Below are positions 54,402 to 61,506 of a stretch of DNA of 64,000 nucleotides, in pieces; the stretch's first letter is position 1, and each line of letters begins with the position of its first letter. Source of the DNA: RGIG3701 sp964438515 (GTDB taxonomy: Bacteria; Planctomycetota; Planctomycetia; Pirellulales; Thermoguttaceae); the NCBI GenBank assembly GCA_964438515.1, contig CAYTLK010000003.1, positions 1 through 64,000 on the forward strand, in the 5' to 3' direction. Below the pieces are notes generated by a model that worked only from the letters and a program-made list of their open reading frames with translations, was not told the origin of the DNA and made no database searches. The position numbers and the translations under genes are program-made.

Positions 54402-57400
54402 TTATTTTAAAGGTCGAATCTGGACGTCATCCACGAAAGCCGTCCCGTAACCATTCATTGAAATTGTAATATACACCGGTTTTTCATTTTTTACAATACG
54501 TTGGAACGAAATTTTTTGCCATCCGTTCGTCTGCAGGACCCGTTCGGCCAAAACATCGCCGGAATTGGAGTCGGTAATTTTCAGTCCGTCGATGGAATTC
54601 ACGAGTCTCGCAGGAATATTCACCCACGCTTCCACTTCGTACACCGTCCCGGACGGTCCCGCAAAGACGGGGGGACTCTGAAGCATAATGGGCGGCGAAT
54701 CAAACATCATCGGCGCCGTTTTTCGATCGATCGGACGAATTTCAAATTTTACACCCAAATTTCCGCTGTGCGCCGCCTCTGGAAGCACATCCGTGCGCGT
54801 TGTAATTCCCGCATACGCATTGATTTTCTGGAAGTGGCGCCATCCAAAACGCGGAATCTGTTCGAGATCCTCAAACCCTCCCATCGGCAAAATATTTTCG
54901 GAGGGCTGCATCCCGTCCAGCGCGCGGAGCCATTTTTCCTGCAGACGCAGCGTCCGAAACGAGACGCCGGAAGGCTGAAAATTCGGCGAGGGAAAACGTG
55001 TGGTCCGTTCCTTCCAAAGACGGCGTTCCATGTACGCAATGGGACGCATCGCCCGCTGCGCAAGCACAAACGCATCCGCATATTCATGATTGTACAACGC
55101 TTTTCCCGCACCCTCCAAATAGATTTTCGCACGTTCGTACCACATCGCTTCGTTTCCTTTCAGATCGCTCGTTCCGTGAAACTGGAGGTACGAACGGAGC
55201 CGCATTTCCGCAAGTTCTTTCATCAATTGCGCCAGTCGCGGTGCATATCGGGCCGCACGCGCTGAAATGCTATTAATAATGAGCGAGTTCTGCGTCATTA
55301 CAATCGTCGTCACGAGCGGAAGTTCGTCGAGTTCCACCTTCACGCCTCCTGCGGTGCGTCGGTTCGGAATCGGCGAGAGTCCGTTGAGCGAGTACTGCCA
55401 GCACTGGTACGTTTCCGGAAGTCCGCGAATCAGAAACTCAATTTTCCGTTCCGCACCCGCGCCGCAGACGTACTGCGCCCCCTGTTCGAGCATCAAGGGA
55501 ATTAAAATTCGTACATGATTCGTAACGAGCAGCGCGCCCGCAACATCAGGATGGTTCGACGGAAGCGTCGTAAATTTGTCGCCCTGCGAAATCCACTGTT
55601 CGAGAATCAAAAGTTCCAAATTCACGAGCGTGAGCGACTTTGCGCGAAAAACCGTTTCTTCATCCGAAGCGTCCAAACGGGAGGAACTTTCGTACAAAAT
55701 TCCTCGACTCCCCGCCATCACGACGTTGTACGTAAAAAGCCGAATCTGTTCCAGCGGGAGTGAATCCGGTACAAAATTCACATCATCGGGTGCCGCACCA
55801 TAATCCGTCTTTGAATTCTTCACGCCGGCCGCCATTTGCCGCCACTGGTCGCGCAGAAGAGGGTCGAACTGCGTCGGAACGCGTGCAAAAATCGATTGTC
55901 GGGCGCGGACCATATTCAGCATTTCACGAAACCAAAGTCCGTACGAAACGAAACTCATCGTGGAATTCAAAGGACTGCGTTCGAACATCATCACATCGTA
56001 AATCGAGTCGTAAAGATTGAAATCTTTGTCGGGAATCACAATGTTGGGGCGCAGCGGAAGCTGATTTTCCGGAATCTGATGCAGGAGCGACATTTGCTGA
56101 CGCGCAAAATCGACGGGCGTGCGCAGCGTCGGTTCCAGCGTTTTGTTTTGCCGCAGCTCTCCCAGCGTCGGCGTCCGACCCATATCCCACAGCAAAACGC
56201 GGTTAAAAAGCCGGTTTAAGGTGCGCGCCCCATCCACGATTTGCGACGGATCCGCATTCAAATTCGTCAGATTTACCGGAGGAGGACAAATAAACCACAT
56301 TTTCAAAAGCGCCGCCTCCGCCTCCATCGTACGCGTTGGGGGTTCTTCAAGCCAAACGGTATTAAATCCCAAAGAATGCAAGAATTCCAGCGACTCACCA
56401 TGATGACGAATCGCACGAACGAAAATCGGTTTTTTATCGACGGTGATGATGGAGTGCTGCATCTCAACCTGATGACGCGCCGGCTGATACTGCGCCACCG
56501 CTGCAGGATTCAGTGAAACCGCCTCCGGATTGAATTCGGAATCCGCGTCTGCATTTTCAGCTCCGGAACCACTGAACGTTCCGCTTCCGCCCGTACTCGT
56601 TCCACCAGCACCCGTTCCACCCGCATTCGTTCCATTCGTACTTGATTCATTCAGAACCGCTTCGACGTCATTCGGACGGTCGGAACCCGCAGAAAAATCC
56701 CGCCCCGCAGCGGGTGCGTACTGCTGCGCGACGTCCCTCGGAACGGACGCCGCAGGAGCGTTTCCGACCGGATTTTGCCGTTCCTGATTCAACGCAGGAA
56801 AATCGCGCGGAATCGAAGAATTCTGTTCGATATTCGTTAAAGGAGCCTGAGTTCTCGTCATTTCTACCGCCCCGGAGATTTCAAGCAGATCCATGTACAC
56901 ATCCACTTTTCCCGCCCCGGTAAAAACATTCAGCACAATATGGTCTAAAAACGCGTCCCGGACATCGAATTTTACCCGATCCCCAAGTTCGTACTGACGG
57001 CGCGTCACCTCCCGATTCAAAATTTGGTCGATATTTTCGATTCGGAGTTTCTGCCACCGATTGACCGACGAATACGTTCCGCCAGCCACAAGCAGCGCGA
57101 TCGGCTTTCCCGTTTCCGGGTCGATAGAATACGGAAGCACCACTCTCGCCAGCATTTGGATGCCGCTGCGATTGGAACGCACCCCCATTCCAATCTGAAG
57201 CGACGAAGAAATTCGGAGAATTTTGGTAGGATACGCAATATACGCAGAGTCTCCGGCACTTTGACATTCCACCCTGCAATGCTCGCAACCCGTTCCCGAC
57301 AGCGCGTTTTCCTTTTCACGCGCCCTCACCGTGAGTGTATGGGTGCAATTTCCTCCGAAATCGCGCCACATCGGCATTTCGGTCTCAAAATCGTCCGCCA

Positions 57401-57524
57401 CATGCTGCGGTTCCGGCACAGCGACAGACTGCGAAGCGGCGTAAGAAACAAGGAACAAAAAACAAACCAAAAATCCCATTCCCCTCAAGAAAACCCAAAA
57501 GTTCCAAAATGCGAGCTGTCGCAT
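54402..57524 (-). CDS. Large secreted multidomain protein, unknown function
   Basis: About 1040 residues from the ATG at 57524, giving a signal-like N-terminus (MRQLAFWNFWVFLRGMGFLV, then AASQS). Longer starts at 57566 or 57644 enter repeat R2; a shorter one at 57479 is also possible, so the start is unsettled. Order: a beta-sandwich with a Cys pair (GTGCEHCRVECQ), a Gly/Thr/Ser low-complexity stretch (GTNAGGTGAGGTSTGGSG, about residues 300-330), a barrel-like part (KPIFVRAIRHHGESLEFLHS, GFNTVWLEEPP), an alpha-helical region with RMRPIAYMERRLWKERTT-like sequence, and a C-terminal carbohydrate-binding-like sandwich ending in GYGTAFVDDVQIRP. It looks like an exported sugar-acting or sugar-binding protein. 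Family not recognised; the N-terminal half resembles other planctomycete conserved hypotheticals. Confidence 0.72.
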   Translation of the reverse strand: MRQLAFWNFWVFLRGMGFLVCFLFLVSYAASQSVAVPEPQHVADDFETEMPMWRDFGGNCTHTLTVRAREKENALSGTGCEHCRVECQSAGDSAYIAYPTKILRISSSLQIGMGVRSNRSGIQMLARVVLPYSIDPETGKPIALLVAGGTYSSVNRWQKLRIENIDQILNREVTRRQYELGDRVKFDVRDAFLDHIVLNVFTGAGKVDVYMDLLEISGAVEMTRTQAPLTNIEQNSSIPRDFPALNQERQNPVGNAPAASVPRDVAQQYAPAAGRDFSAGSDRPNDVEAVLNESSTNGTNAGGTGAGGTSTGGSGTFSGSGAENADADSEFNPEAVSLNPAAVAQYQPARHQVEMQHSIITVDKKPIFVRAIRHHGESLEFLHSLGFNTVWLEEPPTRTMEAEAALLKMWFICPPPVNLTNLNADPSQIVDGARTLNRLFNRVLLWDMGRTPTLGELRQNKTLEPTLRTPVDFARQQMSLLHQIPENQLPLRPNIVIPDKDFNLYDSIYDVMMFERSPLNSTMSFVSYGLWFREMLNMVRARQSIFARVPTQFDPLLRDQWRQMAAGVKNSKTDYGAAPDDVNFVPDSLPLEQIRLFTYNVVMAGSRGILYESSSRLDASDEETVFRAKSLTLVNLELLILEQWISQGDKFTTLPSNHPDVAGALLVTNHVRILIPLMLEQGAQYVCGAGAERKIEFLIRGLPETYQCWQYSLNGLSPIPNRRTAGGVKVELDELPLVTTIVMTQNSLIINSISARAARYAPRLAQLMKELAEMRLRSYLQFHGTSDLKGNEAMWYERAKIYLEGAGKALYNHEYADAFVLAQRAMRPIAYMERRLWKERTTRFPSPNFQPSGVSFRTLRLQEKWLRALDGMQPSENILPMGGFEDLEQIPRFGWRHFQKINAYAGITTRTDVLPEAAHSGNLGVKFEIRPIDRKTAPMMFDSPPIMLQSPPVFAGPSGTVYEVEAWVNIPARLVNSIDGLKITDSNSGDVLAERVLQTNGWQKISFQRIVKNEKPVYITISMNGYGTAFVDDVQIRPLK

Positions 57525-57611
57525 TGGGTTCCAAACGTTCGGAAAGTGAAAATGGGAAAATTTCATTCTGCTGAAAAAACAAAAAACCGGGGAAAAAACG
57601 AAATACCAAGA

Positions 57612-57718
57612 AGTTTTTGAAAAAGGGGTCTGGGGGAAAAACATTCAAAATGTTGTTCCCCCACGACCGTAACGTCTTTACGGGAGCGTTCTGTTTCCTC
57701 CCGTTAGGGTGGAAACAC
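57612..57718 (+). repeat. Dispersed double-hairpin repeat R2, copy B
   Basis: Plus-strand copy of the element at 23150-23277. Two hairpins: GGGGGAAAAACA with a near complement ending GTTCCCCC, and ACGGGAG with CTCCCGT. It lies in the divergent gap 57525-57990; the rest of the gap is AT-rich and holds the promoter at 57875. Confidence 0.75.
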
Positions 57719-57874
57719 CGCTGCGGTACTGAAAAATCAAAACATACAAAATTCAACATCCATTTTACACACGCATCAAATGGAATCCTCATCGAAATTA
57801 TGAGGCTTTTGGAAAATTTCTTCCGTTCTTTTTGTAAAACTTTAATAAATTTTGGGATTTTTTAAAAGTTTTTC

Positions 57875-57903
57875 TCGACTTTTCTTAAAATATCGGTTAT
57901 AAT
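57875..57903 (+). promoter_or_regulatory. Promoter candidate for the small protein gene
   Basis: TCGACT, 17-base spacer, TATAAT, about 90 bases before the ATG at 57991. Confidence 0.5.
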
Positions 57904-57990
57904 ATAAATATGGAACGAATATAATGTTTGTAACGTTTCCACTATTATAAACGAAAATCACATTTTAGAAAATATCATTCAGCGAATATT

Positions 57991-58269
57991 ATGAAAACTT
58001 TTGAAACCTCAACGAAAAATAATTCCGTCCAGACGATACATCTGCCGCAGGATGTGCGTACGCTGGCCGAAAAAATCGAGGAATTACCCGAAACCTATCG
58101 GGAAATGCTTCGGCCTTACGTGGAAAATATGCTGCGCGGAACCCAGCGCCGTCATGAAATTTTCACGGAATTTCAAGAATCTGTCGCTCAGCTGAGACTC
58201 GATATGAAATATTTGATTTTCGATCTCGAAGCGACGCGCCGGGAACGCGACTCCAACACCCCCAGCTGA
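57991..58269 (+). CDS. Small alpha-helical protein, unknown function
   Basis: 92 residues, not recognised. Predicted helices: VRTLAEKIEELPETYREMLR (about 22-42), then a long charged helix EFQESVAQLRLDMKYLIFDL (about 60-80) that could form a coiled coil. There is no signal peptide or membrane segment, so it is cytoplasmic. Its own promoter and the distance from neighbours suggest a real gene; it converges on pyrD after 87 bases. A small regulator or adaptor is possible but nothing decides this. Confidence 0.65.
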   Translation: MKTFETSTKNNSVQTIHLPQDVRTLAEKIEELPETYREMLRPYVENMLRGTQRRHEIFTEFQESVAQLRLDMKYLIFDLEATRRERDSNTPS

Positions 58270-58356
58270 AATTCCCGAAACGCATCTTTCGAACGATGCT
58301 GGAGGAAACCTTTTCAACCGCAAACTTTCCTCCAGACGGCCCCAACAGCACTGTAT

Positions 58357-59289
58357 TCAGTGGTGCATTCTCCGAATAACGTCCCGAATATCTGTCGTAT
58401 TGAGCTGCGCCACAGCGTCCGGCAAAGCCTTCAAAATTTTCTGCGTGCACGTCGGATTGAAGAAATTGGCGGTCCCGATCTGCACCGCCGTTGCGCCCGC
58501 CACGAGAAATTCCATCACATCATCAATGGTCTCGATTCCTCCAATTCCCACAATAGGAATCGTAACGGCTTTTGCTGTCTGATAAACCATCCGCAACGCA
58601 ATCGGTTTGACGGCGGGACCGCTCAATCCTCCCATTCCGTTTCCCAGACGCGGGACGCATTTCTTCCAGTCGATCGCCATTCCAAGAACCGTATTAATGA
58701 GTGAAACTGCGTCGGAACCTCCTTGTTCCGCAGCTTTGGCGACAATCGCAATATCCCCTACATTCGGCGTAAGTTTCGTAAAAAACGGAAGTTTCGTCGC
58801 TCGACGCACCCCCGCAACGAGTTTTTCGCACTCCGCAGGATTTTTCCCAAAGTCGGTTCCATGCGCCACGTTCGGACACGAAATATTGAGTTCCAACGCA
58901 TCCACCCCTTCCGCATCGTCCAGAACCGCCGCCATTTCCGCATATTCTTCGGCAGTTCTTCCCGCAATCGAAACGATGATTTTTGTACCGATACTGCGCA
59001 AATACGGGAGTTTTTTGGCGATGAATTCCTCCAAACCGTCGTTGTCGAGTCCGATCGCGTTCAGCAGACCGGCCGTTGTTTCACAGGTTCTCGGCGGCGG
59101 ATTCCCCAGACGCGGCATTTTTGTGATGGTTTTGGGAAGAATTCCTCCAAGCTCCGCCAGCGAAAACGGGCCGGACGGCGAAACAAGTCCCGAAACGTCT
59201 TTGGCGTACCCAAACGTCCCGGACGCAACAAGAATCGGATTTGCAAGACGCAAAGTTCCAATCGAAACGGACAGCGAAATGGTATTCAT
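58357..59289 (-). CDS. pyrD: Dihydroorotate dehydrogenase, class 1B catalytic subunit
   Basis: 310 residues. It oxidises dihydroorotate to orotate in pyrimidine synthesis. It matches class 1B enzymes: PILVASGTFGYAKDVSGL, GLLNAIGLDNDGLEEFI, ELNISCPNVAHGTDFGKNP with the catalytic Cys (about residue 136), GGLSGPAVKPIALRMVYQ and IVGIGGIETIDDVMEFLVAG. Class 1B enzymes normally pair with the electron-transfer subunit PyrK, which is not seen in this window. GAGA is upstream of the ATG. Confidence 0.95.
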   Translation of the reverse strand: MNTISLSVSIGTLRLANPILVASGTFGYAKDVSGLVSPSGPFSLAELGGILPKTITKMPRLGNPPPRTCETTAGLLNAIGLDNDGLEEFIAKKLPYLRSIGTKIIVSIAGRTAEEYAEMAAVLDDAEGVDALELNISCPNVAHGTDFGKNPAECEKLVAGVRRATKLPFFTKLTPNVGDIAIVAKAAEQGGSDAVSLINTVLGMAIDWKKCVPRLGNGMGGLSGPAVKPIALRMVYQTAKAVTIPIVGIGGIETIDDVMEFLVAGATAVQIGTANFFNPTCTQKILKALPDAVAQLNTTDIRDVIRRMHH

Positions 59290-59414
59290 TTTTTATTATC
59301 TCTGTTTTTTTGATTTTTACGAATGTTTATGATTATTTATGATTATTTCCGAATCACTTTGAATCACTTTTCTACGCAGAATGAATCCGAATAAATGAAA
59401 ACGAAATGAAAACG

Positions 59415-59449
59415 AAAAAAGGGAAGTACGTTTCTTCAACATACCTCCC
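59415..59449 (-). terminator. Strong intrinsic terminator
   Basis: On the minus strand: GGGAGGTATG, 9-base loop, CGTACTTCCC (ten pairs including two G-U), then six T residues. It must end a leftward transcript from the region 59450-60240. It overlaps the end of the candidate structured RNA and lies upstream of pyrD. Confidence 0.85.
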
Positions 59450-59600
59450 TGATTGTACTCCGGATTCCCATGAATTTCAATGGACCCCGGCGAGAAATTT
59501 CGCGCATAGGAGGAGCAACGCACAACATCCTCACACAGTGTTGTCCACCAACTCCATACGACCCCGGAGCATACGCTGTCACAAACGCATCTCGTGTTTT
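59415..59600 (-). ncRNA. Candidate structured non-coding RNA ending at the terminator
   Basis: The minus strand before the terminator can fold into several short stems: GTATGCTCCGG with CCGGAGTAC, GGTGGAC with GTCCATT, CAACA with TGTTG, and GCGA/TCGC. A 5-pair stem shows CTCCTCC in its loop, which could pair with Shine-Dalgarno sequences. I do not recognise it as SRP RNA, 6S RNA or tmRNA: the SRP core and tmRNA motifs are absent. The 5' end and promoter are unclear, and a 78-residue reading frame (59436-59672) covers the same strand. Two readings are open: a small RNA, or the 3' end of a lipoprotein operon. Confidence 0.35.
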
Positions 59601-59672
59601 TTTAGGGATTTTCCGTTCACAATGAGAAAAATCGAATTTGAGATCCAATTTTCTATTTTCTTCGATTCCCAT
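59436..59672 (-). CDS. Possible small protein, 78 residues
   Basis: Reading frame starting directly at the stop of 59673-59936 (TAA followed by ATG). It has no recognisable domain (MGIEENRKLDLKFDFSHCER at the start) and a Cys/Gly-rich middle (GSYGVGGQHCVRMLCVAPP). It ends just before the terminator, and the same bases could instead be a structured RNA. Support is only the tight spacing and the terminator. Confidence 0.25.
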   Translation of the reverse strand: MGIEENRKLDLKFDFSHCERKIPKKTRDAFVTAYAPGSYGVGGQHCVRMLCVAPPMREISRRGPLKFMGIRSTIREVC

Positions 59673-59936
59673 TTAAGAATCCACTGCCGCCGTCCTTGGC
59701 CGCATTTCTTCTTTTGGCGAAATCTCAAAAATATCTATTGGGAATTTCCTCTTTTTTCTTTTTTTCCCTTGATTTTCAGGAACGGACGCACCTTTCACGC
59801 AGACGCACAATGGCTCAGCGATGTGTACCCTTTCCGATGGAAACTTTCGTGTCGGCACATTCGTTCCAACTGGCGATTCTTCCTGAAAAACGATTCCTGA
59901 AAGCTCAGACGTTTCGTTTTCCGATGAATTCTCCAT
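59673..59936 (-). CDS. Possible small protein, 87 residues
   Basis: GGGGG lies eight bases before the ATG, and the stop touches the next start. The first half is acidic (MENSSENETSELSGIVFQEE), and the end has a basic cluster (GKKRKKRKF). It begins 45 bases after the lipoprotein gene on the same strand, so it could be in that operon. No homologous family is known to me; it may be a chance frame. Confidence 0.3.
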   Translation of the reverse strand: MENSSENETSELSGIVFQEESPVGTNVPTRKFPSERVHIAEPLCVCVKGASVPENQGKKRKKRKFPIDIFEISPKEEMRPRTAAVDS

Positions 59937-59980
59937 GAAAGTCCCCCATTCGGCGGAACATCACGATGATGCGCGGTTGC

Positions 59981-60199
59981 TCAAATCATGCCGCCATGAT
60001 TGCGCCACGGTGTTCCATGGTCCGGCTGGTCCAAGAACCAAAATCGTTCCCAGTCGTCCCGAATCATTCGAAGGTTTTCCGATGTATTCAGCTGCTGCTG
60101 CGTTCGTCTCCCTGTATCTCCGTCATACATCGGGATCAGGCAGCCAACGGATTGAAAAACAAACAATGACAAAATAAGTGCGATCAATACTTTGCGCAT
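59981..60199 (-). CDS. Small lipoprotein
   Basis: 72 residues with a perfect Shine-Dalgarno, AGGAGG, nine bases before the ATG. The N-terminus MRKVLIALILSLFVFQSVGC is a lipoprotein signal with the lipobox ending in Cys20, so the mature protein is a 53-residue lipid-anchored peptide. It contains DDWERFWFLDQPDHGTPW and ends in HGGMI. I have the impression that this W-E-R-x-W-F-L-D-Q-P pattern recurs as a planctomycete small lipoprotein of unknown role. It is the first gene of a leftward unit that ends at the terminator at 59415. Upstream, 60200-60373 shows no gene. Confidence 0.82.
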   Translation of the reverse strand: MRKVLIALILSLFVFQSVGCLIPMYDGDTGRRTQQQLNTSENLRMIRDDWERFWFLDQPDHGTPWRNHGGMI

Positions 60200-60373
60200 T
60201 TCAAATACTCCTCCTTGAATATGTGCTCTCTTCCTCTGAGCGTCTCACAAGTACTAGTTATATCGTCCAGTTAAACCTTGTTCATTAACACGAATACACA
60301 AAATTTAACGATTTTTCCGAAAATAACGAAAAATCTGCCGCAAATCACCAACCACGCCGTACTTTGTTTTTCG

Positions 60374-61411
60374 TTACGAATGTTGGAACCCCCGAATGGG
60401 CAGAATTTCCGGCGTCTCGCCCTTTCGAGAACCATAAATCGTATCGCCTTCAAGAATTCTTCCGATTCGATAAACAGGAATTCCCAGCGTGTTGTGCGTC
60501 AGTGCGTCCGAAATTTCCCAAGGAGCGGTAAAAAGAATCTCGAAATCCTCTCCGTCTCCCAACGCGTGTTCCAAGGGGGTTCCCGACGCAAAATCCGCAG
60601 GAATCCAATCGTAAATTTCCGATTCAGAAGGTTTCAAACGCGACAAAAGTTCCGCATCCTGCGCAATCGGAATTTCTTCCAGGAACAACTCCGCCCCGCA
60701 TCGGCTGGAACGGCACAGACGGCTGAGATCGAGCGTCAGACCGTCACTCACGTCCATCCCCGCATGAAGCTCAAAAGAGGCGTTCAGCGCCAGCATTTCG
60801 CGAATTCGAGGCGTAAATGTGAATTGATGCCGCAAGATGCTTCCTCCCAGCGCCCCGGTCACAAAAATTCCATCACCGATTCGCGCGTTGCGCCGACACA
60901 GAGGCTTTCCCGCCGCGCGTCCAATAACCGTTACGGAAATCACAAGAGGGCCGTCCCACGTATTCGTATCGCCGCCCGCAATCGCAATCGGAACGCCGTC
61001 GGGGAGTTCGACCGCATCCAGAAACCCGTCGCAAAGCCGTTCCATCAGTTCCGCAACGCTTTTCGATGAGGCGTTCTGATTCTTGCACGAAATAATACCG
61101 TTCGAATTTTCTTCAAAATCCGGGAATTCCGGCTGTTTTGGGAGCGCCACAGAAATCACTGCCGCCGTTGGTTCGGACGCCATCGCGGCCAAATCACTAA
61201 GATTCACGCACATTGATTTTCGTCCAATTTTCCTCGGATTCATTCTTTTGAGCAAAAAATCGACGCCTTCCGTCAAAAGATCGGTACTCACGACGATTTG
61301 GGGCGAAGAACCGACGATTTCCAGAATGGCGGCGTCGTCTCCCGGCCCCAGTTTCATGCAGGGATGATTCGGAAAACGCCGACAGAGTCTCTCCACGATT
61401 TCGAGTTCCAT
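60374..61411 (-). CDS. thiL: Thiamine-monophosphate kinase ThiL
   Basis: 345 residues. It phosphorylates thiamine monophosphate to thiamine diphosphate with ATP, the last step of the pathway. Motifs: KLGPGDDAAILEI (about 20-32), VVSTDLLTEGVDF, VNLSDLAAMASEPTAAVISV (about 70-90), IAGGDTNTWDGPLVISVTVI, RNARIGDGIFVTGALGGSIL (about 165), HAGMDVSDGLTLDLSRL (about 210) and ALGDGEDFEILFTA (about 285). Between about residues 95 and 115 there is a short insert (PDFEENSNGIISCKNQ) compared with E. coli. It lies downstream of htrA but is separated by a terminator at 61440-61468. No thi riboswitch is visible. Confidence 0.94.
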   Translation of the reverse strand: MELEIVERLCRRFPNHPCMKLGPGDDAAILEIVGSSPQIVVSTDLLTEGVDFLLKRMNPRKIGRKSMCVNLSDLAAMASEPTAAVISVALPKQPEFPDFEENSNGIISCKNQNASSKSVAELMERLCDGFLDAVELPDGVPIAIAGGDTNTWDGPLVISVTVIGRAAGKPLCRRNARIGDGIFVTGALGGSILRHQFTFTPRIREMLALNASFELHAGMDVSDGLTLDLSRLCRSSRCGAELFLEEIPIAQDAELLSRLKPSESEIYDWIPADFASGTPLEHALGDGEDFEILFTAPWEISDALTHNTLGIPVYRIGRILEGDTIYGSRKGETPEILPIRGFQHS

Positions 61412-61439
61412 AAAACCCTTCTTCCTTCAAGAACGTCCT

Positions 61440-61468
61440 AAAAAAAGAGCGCCGACACGCAGCGCTCT
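61440..61468 (-). terminator. Intrinsic terminator between htrA and thiL
   Basis: On the minus strand: AGAGCGC, 9-base loop, GCGCTCT, then seven T residues. It separates the HtrA transcript from thiL. Confidence 0.85.
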
Positions 61469-61506
61469 CAAATGAATAACCACCCATATTTTCGAGTCGC
61501 CAGCGA

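Noticed and set aside
59317..59523. Small minus-strand frame (68 codons) across the terminator
   Set aside because: It runs through the strong terminator at 59415, so it could not be translated from that transcript.
59450..59600. Possible SRP RNA, 6S RNA or tmRNA
   Set aside because: The SRP core (GGAAGCAGC type), tmRNA ends and the 6S bubble pattern are not found.
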